Shown here in pieces: positions 34,105 through 43,676 of a stretch of DNA of 64,000 nucleotides. Every line of letters begins with the position of its first letter. The first letter of the stretch is position 1. Below the pieces are notes generated by a model, which made no database searches, was not told the DNA's origin, and worked only from the letters and a program-made list of their open reading frames with translations. The translations under genes and the position numbers were made by a program. The stretch is taken from positions 1 to 64,000 of the forward strand of contig NZ_JABSNL010000009.1 of assembly GCF_013294025.1 (NCBI RefSeq). Direction: 5' to 3'. This DNA comes from Flavobacterium aeripolare (lineage in GTDB: Bacteria; Bacteroidota; Bacteroidia; Flavobacteriales; Flavobacteriaceae).

Positions 34105-34455
34105 ATGAGTAACAAGGCAACATCAATAGAAGTTCTGTTAGAGAATGCACAGGACTATGTAAAAACAACTTTAAAGCTTACTAAGCTTAATGCTATTGCA
34201 CAATCCTCAGATGTTATATCGTCTGTAATTTCAAAAATAGTAATTTCTATTGCTGCTGCAATGTTCATTTTGCTTTTGAGTTTTGGCCTTGCCTTCTTTA
34301 TTGGAGATGCAATGGGTAGTGTTTATTGGGGATTTTTTATTGTAGCGGCATTTTATTTACTGCTTGCAATATTAATTTATTCATTCAAAGATCAGTGGAT
34401 TAAAGTTCCTATGAGTAACAAGATTATTACAAAACTTTTAAAAAATATTGACTAA
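34105..34455 (+). CDS. Holin-like membrane protein (Phage_holin_3_6 type)
   Basis: 116-residue protein with a polar N-terminal helix (about 1-45), then two membrane helices (IVISIAAAMFILLLSFGLAFFI and YWGFFIVAAFYLLLAILIY) and a short polar tail. This layout matches Pfam Phage_holin_3_6, a family that, despite the name, is mostly chromosomal and accompanies YtxH-type stress genes. Its TAA overlaps the next start by one base, so it is coupled to the following gene. There are no phage genes nearby. Confidence 0.8.
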   Translation: MSNKATSIEVLLENAQDYVKTTLKLTKLNAIAQSSDVISSVISKIVISIAAAMFILLLSFGLAFFIGDAMGSVYWGFFIVAAFYLLLAILIYSFKDQWIKVPMSNKIITKLLKNID

Positions 34456-34829
34456 TGAAAGAATTAAATCCTACCGCTAGTCTAGACAGACAAATTATAG
34501 CGCTAAAAGAGCAGCAAAGAGAACAAAAATTAGCGTTAAACCAACAAGTGAAAATTGTTTATGAAAGCGTTAAGCCTTCTAATTTGATTAATACTGCAGT
34601 CAATGAGATAGTTAAAACACCTAATTTGAGAAACAATATGTTGAACAATTTAGTTGGTTTATCTACCGGTTACCTTTCTAAGAAACTTATGGTAGCTGGT
34701 TCTACAAATCCTCTTAAAAAGATATTAGGAACCGTAGCACAATTTCTAATTACAAATGTCGTTTCTAAACACTCAGATGGTATTGTTGAAAAATTAGGTC
34801 ATATGATGAAAGACTTGCCTAAGAGATAA
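34455..34829 (+). CDS. Conserved hypothetical protein of the YtxH cluster
   Basis: 124-residue protein without signal peptide or clear membrane helix. The N-terminal half is a charged helix (LDRQIIALKEQQREQKLALN), the C-terminal half is more hydrophobic (NNMLNNLVGLSTGYLSKKL and LGTVAQFLITNVVSKHSDG). Overlap with the holin-like gene (TAATG) implies shared translation. It recurs in this spot in flavobacterial stress clusters as I recall; function unknown. Confidence 0.7.
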   Translation: MKELNPTASLDRQIIALKEQQREQKLALNQQVKIVYESVKPSNLINTAVNEIVKTPNLRNNMLNNLVGLSTGYLSKKLMVAGSTNPLKKILGTVAQFLITNVVSKHSDGIVEKLGHMMKDLPKR

Positions 34830-34850
34830 ACAATATTCTTATAAAAAAGT

Positions 34851-35702
34851 ATGCGAAAATTACATTTAACGGTATTAATAGCTGGGGTTTTATTATCTAG
34901 CTGTAACCAAAAGGATAGTACAACTAAGTCCACAACAAGTAATGCTGTAACTGAAACTGTACAAGATCTAAGCGAACAAGAAACGCAAGTTGACTCCTCA
35001 GATAAAATTGAAGGAGCTCAAAGCGACAGTATTAAAAGCCTAATCGCAATTTTTAAGACTGGGAATAGTGACAAAATAGCAAGTAAAATTAATTTTCCGC
35101 TTAAAAGACAATATCCCATACCTAGTATTAAGAACAAAGAAGAATTTAAAAAGCGTTTCAATCAAGTTTTTGATAAAACATTACTTAACAAAATAGCAAA
35201 TTCTACAATTGATCAATGGTCAGAAGTTGGCTGGAGAGGAACTATGTTAGATAACGGTATTGTATGGATGGCAAATTCTGATGGAATGATTAGCAGCATT
35301 ACCTACCAAAGTGATATTGAGAAGGAGTTAATGCAAAATTTAATAGCTAAGGATAAACAAATTTTACACGCTTCATTGCTTAAATTTGAACGTCCTACTT
35401 ATAAAATAGAGACTCCTAAATATCATATTAGAATCGACGAATTAGCTGATTCTAAATATCGATACGCTTCCTGGAAAAAGGGAGAGAAAGAAAATGCAGA
35501 ACCCAGTCTAATTCTAGACAACGGTGTACTAGTCTTTGATGGAAGTGGAGGAAATCACGTGATTACTTTTACTAATAAAGAGTACACCTACAAAGTATAT
35601 AGAAATATAATAGGAGAAAAAAACACTCCTGATATTACGCTCGAAATTGAAAAAGACGGAAAGAATATAGCTAAAGAAAACGGACAGTTAATTAAGGAAT
35701 AA
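34851..35702 (+). CDS. Hypothetical lipoprotein
   Basis: Unrecognised 283-residue lipoprotein: signal peptide with lipobox Cys18 (GVLLSSC), a Ser/Thr/Gln-rich linker, a helical region (SDSIKSLIAIFKTGNSDKIA, reminiscent of SnoaL-like or DUF4348-like folds) and a C-terminal beta region (YHIRIDELADSKYRYASWK, then GVLVFDGSGGNHVITF and YTYKVYRNI). Probably an outer-membrane lipoprotein. It starts 21 bases after the YtxH-cluster gene, so it may be the last gene of that transcript. Confidence 0.7.
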   Translation: MRKLHLTVLIAGVLLSSCNQKDSTTKSTTSNAVTETVQDLSEQETQVDSSDKIEGAQSDSIKSLIAIFKTGNSDKIASKINFPLKRQYPIPSIKNKEEFKKRFNQVFDKTLLNKIANSTIDQWSEVGWRGTMLDNGIVWMANSDGMISSITYQSDIEKELMQNLIAKDKQILHASLLKFERPTYKIETPKYHIRIDELADSKYRYASWKKGEKENAEPSLILDNGVLVFDGSGGNHVITFTNKEYTYKVYRNIIGEKNTPDITLEIEKDGKNIAKENGQLIKE

Positions 35703-35806
35703 GTAAAGCGGCCATCAACTATAATTGAAACCCTGCAGTAGTTTATTTCTTTGCCATTGTTCCATCACTTCTTTTTAAATTTAGACATAATATTTAATCA
35801 TATAGC

Positions 35807-35859
35807 AACAGCTCGTTGAAATAGTTAGAAATAACTGTTTTAACGAGCTGTTGATTTTT
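35807..35859 (+). terminator. Rho-independent terminator
   Basis: Perfect 12-pair stem CAACAGCTCGTT/AACGAGCTGTTG with a 23-base loop and a T run, about 100 bases past the lipoprotein stop. Confidence 0.85.
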
Positions 35860-36437
35860 TATATCAGTGAAGCTTTGTTATTGAATTCACACTATCTAGC
35901 TTATCGTATGTATCTAGAATGATGTCTAATAAAGAGCGATACTATGGATGTTAATTTATTAGCTGCGTTGCTTAGAAAATTTATTCGATCGAAAAAAAAA
36001 CAGCCAACTTAGTCGTTGATAATGATGGTGGCAGCAGTAATCCCACTGATTAGCAAATTTAAAATTAGTGATTGGCTTTTCTAACGTAAATTTAGAACAG
36101 GAGGTAAAAAAAAAAGAAAGCCAAAAGTACGGCAGCTGAATTATTACTAAGCACGAGATAACGCATGCATTTAAACAATGTACAACAAACAGAGATAAGC
36201 ATCTGAATTTTGCCATTGACCTAATCACAAAGAAATAGCAAATAAAATTATTAAGCTGTTCATTGTAACTACTAAAGAATAAATGCAAACTATAGTATTG
36301 GCTACTCACTTTTACATTACGCCTGATTCAAATCGAGAAATCACCATTTTTAGATTTTTTTGAGAATTAAAACTTTATGAGAATTTTGTAGGATCGCTGT
36401 ATTAAAAAGAGATACATTTAACCATATACTTTATGCC
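35860..36437. other. Intergenic, no gene supported
   Basis: Nearly 600 bases without a convincing gene. A 116-codon minus-strand frame at 35959-36309 is Phe, Cys and Tyr rich, lacks a recognisable motif, and is judged spurious. A variant of the stress box (AACTTTATGA at 36371) with TACATTTA at 36413 may serve the SnoaL-like gene. Confidence 0.5.
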
Positions 36438-36911
36438 ATGAATGAAAATCAAAAAACACTTCATAAATTTTACGCTGCCTTTGCTACAAGTAATTACGCC
36501 GACATGATTTCTTGCTACCATCCCGATGTAGTATTTACAGACCCTATATTTCATACTCTTAAAGCTGCTGATGCTTTCAAGATGTGGGAAATGCTGTTAG
36601 AAAGAGGTCGAGGTAAAAATGTAATCGAATATTCTAATATCACAGCAAACGATAAAGAAGGTACTGCAAATTGGGTTGCAACCTACTTATTTACCGCAAC
36701 TAATCGTAGAGTTGTAAATAAAGTAAAAGCCAAGTTTCTTTTTAAGGATGGACTCATTATTGCACATAATGATGTATTTGATCTGTACAAATGGTCGCAA
36801 CAAGCTTTTGGATTTAAAGGGTACTTGATGGGTTGGACAGCATTTATGAAACAAAAAATACATCAAAATGCAGTAACCTCTCTAGACAATTACTCAAAAA
36901 AGAAGGTATAA
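36438..36911 (+). CDS. SnoaL-like (NTF2-fold) protein
   Basis: 157-residue protein of the nuclear-transport-factor-2-like fold. Typical marks are the N-terminal helix KTLHKFYAAFATSNYADMISCYHPDVVFTD reading into the first strand, WEMLLERGRGKNVIEYSNI, and the paired strands NWVATYLFTATNRRV and AKFLFKDGLIIAHNDVFD. Members include isomerases, hydrolases and many unknowns. The C-terminal part carries a further short helix. No neighbour is coupled to it. Confidence 0.82.
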   Translation: MNENQKTLHKFYAAFATSNYADMISCYHPDVVFTDPIFHTLKAADAFKMWEMLLERGRGKNVIEYSNITANDKEGTANWVATYLFTATNRRVVNKVKAKFLFKDGLIIAHNDVFDLYKWSQQAFGFKGYLMGWTAFMKQKIHQNAVTSLDNYSKKKV

Positions 36912-37214
36912 AAAGACAATTTTTAAGTAAACACAGCTTAGTGGATTATGACTTCATCCCTAGTAATAGACTTGAAAATGATTTTATGAAGATAAATTCT
37001 ATCGATGGATTATTTGTAAAATTTTTTCAATCGCTATAAATTCGAAGGATAACAACTTAGTGATTAGACAGATATAAAAAAACTGTAGTTAACATGCACT
37101 TATTTGTAAAAACAACTAATGGTTAAACCTGAGAAGTATTTTGTGTTTGTGTAGCATAATTGTTATCTTGCAATGCTAAAAAAATGTTAAAATAACAGAA
37201 AACAGAGTTTTAAA
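36912..37214. other. Intergenic, nothing recognised
   Basis: Spacer before the APC permease. No supported gene; short frames here continue the SnoaL gene in another frame. Confidence 0.4.
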
Positions 37215-38993
37215 ATGAAAGAAGTTGTGCACAAGAAATTGAACGAATTACAAGCAACAGCAATTTGCGGTAATGATATTAGTTCTTCCTGCTTATATGT
37301 TTCGGCCTTAACAATAATGTATGCAGGACAATATGCCTGGATCTCCTTGTTATTTGTAGCTGTAGTTTTATTCTTATTCAGGAAAATTTATGGTGAAGTT
37401 GTAGGTGCGTTACCTCTTAATGGTGGAGCTTACAATGTATTACTTAACACGTCATCAAAGCGATTAGCTTCTATCGCAGCAACATTAACTGTGCTATCTT
37501 ACATGGCAACAGCTGTAATTTCGGCTTCAGAGGGAGTGCATTACTTGAGTAATATTATTCCTCAAATACATCACTCGTTCAGCTTGTTTTATATTGACAT
37601 TAGCTTTATCACTATTGCCACTGTCATTATCTTACTAATTTTCACCACACTAGCTATTATAGGTATCGGTGAATCAGCTATTGTAGCGGTAGTAATCTTT
37701 ATTACTCACTTATCTACCTTAACATTGCTAGTTTTAGCTTCTGTATGGTTTATTTTCATGAATGGATTTGATGTGTTCAGTATGAACTGGAGCTTACCTA
37801 TCACCTCTGGAACAATTGTAAATGCTTTGTTTTTAGGTTTTTCTGCAGCGATGTTAGGAATTTCTGGTTTCGAAAGTTCAGCTAACTTTGTAGAGGAGCA
37901 AGAAATAGGTGTTTTCCCAAAAACATTACGTAATATGTGGGCGATTGTTAGTTTTTTCAATCCTGTAATTGCCTTATTATTGATTTGTATTATTCCTCTA
38001 GCACAAGTAGGTGAACACCAAGAATCATTGCTTGCCTTCCTAGGACAAACAACTGGTGGATCATGGCTAGCGTACTTAATTTCGATTGATGCTGTACTTG
38101 TTCTTTGTGGTGCTGTACTTACATCATTTGTTGGAGTATCTGGATTATTGAACCGTATGACTTTAGATAGAATTTTGCCTAATTACTTCTTAAAACAAAA
38201 TAAGAGAGGTTCAAATTATAGAATCATTATTAGTTTTTTAGTTTTATGTGTATCGGTATTATTTGTTACTAAAGGAGATATTATCGCCCTTGCAGGAGTT
38301 TATACCTTTTCATTTCTTGCCGTTATGGGATTATTCGGAATTGGGAATTTACTTTTGAAGTTTAAAAGAAAAAAATTACCAAGACCAGAAAAAGCACGAG
38401 GAATATCTGTTATTATTGCTGTCGCATTAATTGTAACCGCTTTTATTGGTAACATGAAATTGAACTTGACTTCATTCTATACCTTTTTACAGTACTTAGT
38501 ACCTGCATTTGGTTTTGTCGCCATCATGCTAAACCGTTCGCTACTAATTAGATTATTAATCGAAGCTTTAGAATATTTCTATACACCTTTACGTAAAATC
38601 GTTATTTTTAGTAACCGCTATTTATTAAAAATGAACCTCAAAATCAACTCACAAGAGTTTGTGTTTTTCACAAAAGGAGATGATGTTGCCATTATCAACA
38701 AGGTAATGCAGTACGTTCAAAACAACGAGACTACTAAAAAATTAAAAATCGTTAACATCAACAAAGATCATATCGATAACCAATTATTGATTATCGATTT
38801 AAAAGTACTTGACCGTGCGTATCCAGAAATTGATATTGAATTTATCGAATTAGAAGGAGAATTTGGTCCCGATATCATTGATGAATTATCAAATAAATGG
38901 AATATCCCTAAAAACTTTATGTTCATAGGGTCACCAGGAGATCGATTCTCTTACCGTGTATCTGAACTAGGTGGTGTGCGTTTAATTATGTAA
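37215..38993 (+). CDS. APC-family amino acid permease with C-terminal domain
   Basis: 592-residue permease of the APC superfamily with about twelve membrane helices in residues 15-450. Family marks are the opening ATAICGNDISSSCLYVS and YGEVVGALPLNGGAYNVLL, and later FESSANFVEEQEIGVFPKTL. Substrate unknown; amino acid or amine uptake is likely. Beyond residue about 470 there is a 120-residue cytoplasmic domain (VFFTKGDDVAIINKVMQYVQ) of unknown type that might be regulatory. Followed by a hairpin terminator and MscS, so ion and solute homeostasis is the local theme. Confidence 0.85.
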   Translation: MKEVVHKKLNELQATAICGNDISSSCLYVSALTIMYAGQYAWISLLFVAVVLFLFRKIYGEVVGALPLNGGAYNVLLNTSSKRLASIAATLTVLSYMATAVISASEGVHYLSNIIPQIHHSFSLFYIDISFITIATVIILLIFTTLAIIGIGESAIVAVVIFITHLSTLTLLVLASVWFIFMNGFDVFSMNWSLPITSGTIVNALFLGFSAAMLGISGFESSANFVEEQEIGVFPKTLRNMWAIVSFFNPVIALLLICIIPLAQVGEHQESLLAFLGQTTGGSWLAYLISIDAVLVLCGAVLTSFVGVSGLLNRMTLDRILPNYFLKQNKRGSNYRIIISFLVLCVSVLFVTKGDIIALAGVYTFSFLAVMGLFGIGNLLLKFKRKKLPRPEKARGISVIIAVALIVTAFIGNMKLNLTSFYTFLQYLVPAFGFVAIMLNRSLLIRLLIEALEYFYTPLRKIVIFSNRYLLKMNLKINSQEFVFFTKGDDVAIINKVMQYVQNNETTKKLKIVNINKDHIDNQLLIIDLKVLDRAYPEIDIEFIELEGEFGPDIIDELSNKWNIPKNFMFIGSPGDRFSYRVSELGGVRLIM

Positions 38994-39024
38994 CTAACTA
39001 CCTTAAAAGAGTTCAATAATGTTT

Positions 39025-39075
39025 AGCTTTAGTATTCTGATAATTACAACAGGTACTAAAGCTTTACTTTTTTAA
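39025..39075 (+). terminator. Rho-independent terminator
   Basis: AGCTTTAGTA and TACTAAAGCT pair across a loop of about 19 bases, followed by TTACTTTTTT. Confidence 0.75.
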
Positions 39076-39165
39076 CGAAGCTTTCTTATCAGTCATAAAA
39101 ATATAGTATTCGAATAAAAATCAATCTCTTACCTATAATTTACGGTACCTAATTAACTTCAACTT

Positions 39166-40065
39166 ATGGAAGAACAAATACAAAGCTATCTATACAATCC
39201 TACAGTAGGTAAGATTGTAACTTTTCTAATTGGAGTCGCTGTTATATGGGTCTTAATCAACCTGCTACAAAAGCGTTTGTTTAGTAAGATCAAAAGCAAC
39301 GACAACAGATACAAAGCCAAGAAAATAAGCAGTTTCATAGGGTATTTGCTTACTATTGTTTATTTAACCATTGTTTTCAGTGACAAGCTAGGAGGCTTTA
39401 CAGTTGCCCTAGGAGTTGCTGGAGCAGGAATCGCCTTTGCACTACAAGAAGTAATCGCGTCATTTGCAGGCTGGTTAGCAATCATGTTTGGAGGATTTTA
39501 CAATACAGGAGACCGCGTGCAACTAGGCGGAATCAAAGGGGATGTAATGGACATAGGTGTGTTGCGCACAACCATTATGGAGACAGGACAATGGGTAGAC
39601 GGTGATTTATACAACGGCCGCATTGTGCTTATTGCAAACAGCTACGTCTTTAAAGAACCTGTTTTTAATTACTCTGGTGATTTTCCTTTTTTATGGGACG
39701 AAATCAAAATTCCTGTTCAGTATGGGAGTAATTATGATAAAGCAGAAGAAATCATTATGAATGCAGGAAACTCCATCGCCGAAGAACTTTCTGAAACCTC
39801 AAAACAGCAATGGCATAGTTTACAGAATAAATACCGCTTAGAGGAAGCACAAACAGAACCAATGATATCGCTTGTTGCTAATGACAACTGGGCAGAATAC
39901 ACCTTGCGTTACGTTGTAGGCTACAAAAAACGTCGGGCAACTAAGACGATTTTGTTTAAAAAAATTATGAAAGATATCGAAGCCACAAAAGGTCAAGTAA
40001 GTATGGCTTCTGCTACCTTTCAGCTTGTTCAAGCACCAGATTTTAACATTAATATTAAAAAATAA
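39166..40065 (+). CDS. MscS-family mechanosensitive channel
   Basis: 299-residue channel of the small MscS type. About three membrane helices lie in residues 12-110; the pore-lining helix is VALGVAGAGIAFALQEVIASFAGW, followed by the soluble beta domain GDRVQLGGIKGDVMDIG and GRIVLIANSYVFKEP. It opens under membrane tension to release solutes in osmotic downshock. Three bases separate it from the antiporter gene, so the two are co-transcribed. Confidence 0.9.
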   Translation: MEEQIQSYLYNPTVGKIVTFLIGVAVIWVLINLLQKRLFSKIKSNDNRYKAKKISSFIGYLLTIVYLTIVFSDKLGGFTVALGVAGAGIAFALQEVIASFAGWLAIMFGGFYNTGDRVQLGGIKGDVMDIGVLRTTIMETGQWVDGDLYNGRIVLIANSYVFKEPVFNYSGDFPFLWDEIKIPVQYGSNYDKAEEIIMNAGNSIAEELSETSKQQWHSLQNKYRLEEAQTEPMISLVANDNWAEYTLRYVVGYKKRRATKTILFKKIMKDIEATKGQVSMASATFQLVQAPDFNINIKK

Positions 40066-40068
40066 TTC

Positions 40069-41304
40069 ATGGATTTCTTTCACCTATTTTCGATTCTAAT
40101 CGTGCTATCAGCGGGATTTGCTTACATCAACTTTCGCTTTTTAAAATTACCAAACGCTATCGGACTCATGTTTGTATCACTACTTTTCTCTCTTTTAGTG
40201 CTAGTATTAGGGCATTTTTTTCCAGAGTTTAAAGAAAGTATCGCAGCGCAAATGGAAAGCATTAATTTTAGCGAGCTATTGCTAGAAGGAATGCTAAGTT
40301 TCATGTTGTTTGCGGGTGCAATTCATATCAAATTCAAGGATTTGAACAACGAGAAGCTAAGTATTTTACTTTTTTCCACGATTAGTGTACTGATTAGTAC
40401 TTTTGTTATTGGGTTTGCTAGTTTCTACTTACTAAATTTCATGGGCATAAAAGTAGAGCTAATTCATGCAATGCTTTTTGGAGCACTGATCTCCCCTACT
40501 GACCCAATCGCTGTTTTAAGCATCTTAAAAACAGCTGGTGTAACCAAATCACTAGAAACTAAAATCGCTGGAGAATCGCTGTTTAACGATGGTGTAGCGG
40601 TAGTTGTATTTATAACTATACTTAAACTCGCAAAACCAGGAACCGACTTTGACATGCAAAAAATTGCAATGCTTTTTGGTCAAGAAGCTATCGGTGGTAT
40701 CGTGCTAGGATTAGTAATAGGATACATTGGTTTCAAGTTAATAGCAAGTATTAACAATTATCAAGTAGAAGTTTTGATTACACTAGCAGTTGTTATGGGC
40801 GGTTACACCTTTGCACATTACACGCACGTTTCTGGACCATTAGCAATGGTAGTTGCTGGACTTATCACAGGAAACCAAGGGAAACAATTAGGAATGTCTG
40901 ATGTTACAGCAGAGTACATTGATAAATTTTGGGAATTAATTGACGAAATCCTTAATGCGGTACTATTTGTACTAATTGGTTTAGAATTACTAATTATCCA
41001 AACAAGTCAAAAGGTACTTTTTGCTGCAGTAATATTGCTATTTATCACCTTAATTACAAGGTATATATCTGTTTACATTCCCTCAATCGCTGTTAGACTG
41101 AAGGAGCGAATTACTCAAAAAACCATACTGATCCTTACTTGGGGTGGTTTGAGAGGTGGAATTTCGATTGCACTAGCTCTTTCTATCGCACCAGAATATA
41201 ATAAAGATGTTTGGGTAACAATCACCTATGTTATTGTTTGCTTCTCAATTTTAGTACAAGGGATGACCATTGGTAAGTTTGCTAAAAAAATGCAATCAAA
41301 ATAA
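40069..41304 (+). CDS. Na+/H+ antiporter, CPA1 family
   Basis: 411-residue cation:proton antiporter of the CPA1/NhaP type with about 12 helices. Ion-binding marks are SPTDPIAVLSILK and GESLFNDGVAVVVF, and the late GGLRGGISIALALS. It exchanges sodium or potassium for protons to control pH and salt. It follows MscS in the same operon, which fits a joint osmotic role. Confidence 0.9.
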   Translation: MDFFHLFSILIVLSAGFAYINFRFLKLPNAIGLMFVSLLFSLLVLVLGHFFPEFKESIAAQMESINFSELLLEGMLSFMLFAGAIHIKFKDLNNEKLSILLFSTISVLISTFVIGFASFYLLNFMGIKVELIHAMLFGALISPTDPIAVLSILKTAGVTKSLETKIAGESLFNDGVAVVVFITILKLAKPGTDFDMQKIAMLFGQEAIGGIVLGLVIGYIGFKLIASINNYQVEVLITLAVVMGGYTFAHYTHVSGPLAMVVAGLITGNQGKQLGMSDVTAEYIDKFWELIDEILNAVLFVLIGLELLIIQTSQKVLFAAVILLFITLITRYISVYIPSIAVRLKERITQKTILILTWGGLRGGISIALALSIAPEYNKDVWVTITYVIVCFSILVQGMTIGKFAKKMQSK

Positions 41305-41330
41305 AGCCATTTCATTTTCAAAAATTATTT

Positions 41331-41362
41331 AAGACCATTTTTTTCTAAAATGGTCTTTTTTT
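41331..41362 (+). terminator. Rho-independent terminator
   Basis: AAGACCATTTT and AAAATGGTCTT with a short loop, followed by TTTTT, after the antiporter. Confidence 0.88.
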
Positions 41363-41421
41363 ATGCGATAAAGTGTCAGGAAAATGCCGTTACAGCGACT
41401 ATACCATTAAACAGACTAATT

Positions 41422-42240
41422 ATGAGAAAAACTATACTATTATTATGCATTGCACTTTCAGCACAATTTATTCAAGCTCAGAGTCCGTGGACTAAAGAAA
41501 AAGGTAAAGCTTACGTTCAAGTAGGTGTATCTGGGTTATTTTATGATAAAGCACAAATTGATGGAAAAAATACTACTCTTGACAATGATTACAGCGATAT
41601 TACAACGCAAATTTATAGTGAATATGGCATCACAAACAAGCTAGAAGCTTTGTTAATCGTTCCTATTAAATTTGCCAGTTTTGAATCTAAAACTACTAGC
41701 GCTACGGAGTCTTTAACAGGCCTAGGAAATATCAACTTAGGACTTAAATACAAGCTGCATGATAAGAAATGGAAAATTGCAACAGGATTGCAGCTACAAG
41801 CTAATAGCTCTAATAGAGATAGCAATACAGGTTTAAGTACCGATTTTAATGCTAGTACGCTATTACCCTACCTATCAGTGGGAAGTAGTTCAAGCAAATG
41901 GTATTACTTTGGAAACATAGGCTATGGATATATGACTAACTCCTATTCAGATTATTTCAAATTAGCTGCAGAAGTAGGTTACAATATCATCCCTCTAGGA
42001 CACTTAATTCTTGCCCTAGATACTAAAAATCCTATTGCAAAAGAAAAAGCTTTTGAAAATAACGCTTCGCAATGGCCATCGTATTTAGATCGTCAAACCT
42101 ATAATGCGTTTGGATTAAAATTCAATTACGAGTTTAGTCCTGATAAATACGGTGCAAATATATCTACTTACGGCGCTTTTGGTAATGATAATGCGCCGCT
42201 ATCTCCTTCAATAAATTTTGCAGTCTACGCCAAATTGTAA
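41422..42240 (+). CDS. Outer-membrane beta-barrel protein
   Basis: 272-residue barrel protein. The ATG at 41422 opens a signal peptide (MRKTILLLCIALSAQFIQAQ), and a longer frame from 41350 would start inside the preceding terminator and is rejected. Strands include GKAYVQVGVSGLFYD, ITTQIYSEYGITNKLEALLIV and YYFGNIGYGYM, and the chain ends SINFAVYAKL, the expected barrel closing strand. Similar to transporter-like outer-membrane proteins annotated as MetA-pathway-phenol-degradation or DUF families; substrate unknown. Confidence 0.78.
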   Translation: MRKTILLLCIALSAQFIQAQSPWTKEKGKAYVQVGVSGLFYDKAQIDGKNTTLDNDYSDITTQIYSEYGITNKLEALLIVPIKFASFESKTTSATESLTGLGNINLGLKYKLHDKKWKIATGLQLQANSSNRDSNTGLSTDFNASTLLPYLSVGSSSSKWYYFGNIGYGYMTNSYSDYFKLAAEVGYNIIPLGHLILALDTKNPIAKEKAFENNASQWPSYLDRQTYNAFGLKFNYEFSPDKYGANISTYGAFGNDNAPLSPSINFAVYAKL

Positions 42241-42310
42241 GTTCGAAAACAAAAATAAAAGCACCACCCATCCCATAAATTATTAGTTAAAAAAAATCGT
42301 TAAAAATACT

Positions 42311-43354
42311 CTAGATTTCATTAAAGTCGAAGTGCCAAGAAACTTCATTTTGATACCATAACTGCCCTTGAGAAACCGTTAACGGACAGTCAAAATTGTT
42401 AGTATAAAGCGCTCCAGTTCCCAATCCTTGAGGCATACTATTTTGCTTTAAAAATGTCCATTGCGCTATTGCATTTAGACCTATATTACTCTCTAAAGCA
42501 GAAGTAATCCACCAACCAATTCCGTGCTTTTCAGCTAATGAAATCCACTCATTTGCACCCTTAAAACCACCCACAAAACTTGGTTTCAAAATGATGTATT
42601 GTGGCTTGATTTTAAGCAGTAAAGCTTCTTTATCTCCGTAATGAAACACACCTATCAACTCTTCATCTAATGCAATAGGCAAAGGGGTTAAGCTACACAG
42701 CTCTGCCATACTGTCAGTTTGATTTTTTTGAATAGGCTGTTCAATACTATGTAATTTAAAACCAGATAGTTGCTTTAACTTAACTAAAGCGTTATTTGAA
42801 TCAAAAGCTCCGTTAGCATCTACTCTTATTTCGATTTCTTCGGGAGAAAAATTATCCCTAATAAATTGCAAAAGAGCTATTTCTTTATCAAAATCAATGG
42901 CCCCTATTTTCAGTTTTATGCAATGAAATCCTTCTGCTAATTTATCTTGAATTTGCTCCTTCATATAAGTTGGTTCACCCATCCAAACTAAGCCGTTTAT
43001 AGCAATGGATTTCTCATTACTTGTAAAGGCCGAAGGAAAGAGTAAAAAGGGAGTAGCACTTGCTAGCGATAGGAACGCCATTTCGACACCAAATTGTATT
43101 GAAGGGAATTCGATTAAAGCATCCCAAAGTTGGTTTTCACCCAGATGAATATTCTCGCACGTCCATTGCAATTTGGCTTCATAATCATCTCGATCATCAA
43201 CACTCAAGCCACGTAAAATTCCGCACTCTCCTATTCCTTTTTTACCATCTTTTTCAAGTACAACAAACCAAGTTTCTTTGTGTGTCAAAACACCTCGAGA
43301 CGTTCCAGAAGGACGCTTGAAATCTAGAATATATTTATGATACGTTGCTTTCAT
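42311..43354 (-). CDS. menC: o-Succinylbenzoate synthase
   Basis: 347-residue enolase-superfamily enzyme, the dehydration step of menaquinone biosynthesis producing o-succinylbenzoate. The catalytic KxK is in HCIKLKIGAID; metal ligands appear in RVDANGAF, then SIEQP and ALDEEL, and the second lysine in ILKPSFVGG. Some enolase-superfamily enzymes of this type act as racemases; menA, menB and menD nearby support MenC. It is on the minus strand. menE, which often follows menC in flavobacteria, is not next to it. Confidence 0.9.
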   Translation of the reverse strand: MKATYHKYILDFKRPSGTSRGVLTHKETWFVVLEKDGKKGIGECGILRGLSVDDRDDYEAKLQWTCENIHLGENQLWDALIEFPSIQFGVEMAFLSLASATPFLLFPSAFTSNEKSIAINGLVWMGEPTYMKEQIQDKLAEGFHCIKLKIGAIDFDKEIALLQFIRDNFSPEEIEIRVDANGAFDSNNALVKLKQLSGFKLHSIEQPIQKNQTDSMAELCSLTPLPIALDEELIGVFHYGDKEALLLKIKPQYIILKPSFVGGFKGANEWISLAEKHGIGWWITSALESNIGLNAIAQWTFLKQNSMPQGLGTGALYTNNFDCPLTVSQGQLWYQNEVSWHFDFNEI

Positions 43355-43676
43355 TTTAAAGTGTTTTTAATTTATTTAATCAACCAAATCTAAGGCTATT
43401 GATTAAATTTATTTTTATTGCATTCTAATCAATCTCAACTTCACTCTGCTTTGTCAGCGGATAGCTTTTTTAAGCACCAAGCAATTTAATCACGCTCGAG
43501 AACGCGATTTAGCAGTTGCTAAATAAATACAGTAATTGCTGCAATTAAACTACTCCAGTTATATTTCGAAATTAAACCACCCTAGAAGCAAGTCCGTGAG
43601 CTTTAGTTGTTAGTTCACAGCTTATCATGGTAAATTTCAAGAAAATCGCTTACTACGCTAAGAGGAGCAATGAAGC
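43355..43676. other. Intergenic, nothing recognised
   Basis: Spacer between the TPR gene and menC on the minus strand. No gene, repeat or strong hairpin seen. Confidence 0.4.

Noticed and set aside
34105..34829. Prophage remnant suggested by the holin-like gene
   Set aside because: No other phage gene nearby; the family is mostly chromosomal and linked to YtxH-type genes.
35959..36309. 116-codon minus-strand frame
   Set aside because: Very rich in Phe, Cys and Tyr with no family motif and no promoter. The composition looks like chance translation of AT-rich spacer.
36320..36350. tRNA-like T-loop sequence (TGATTCAAATCGAG)
   Set aside because: No acceptor stem, anticodon arm or D-arm can be built around it.
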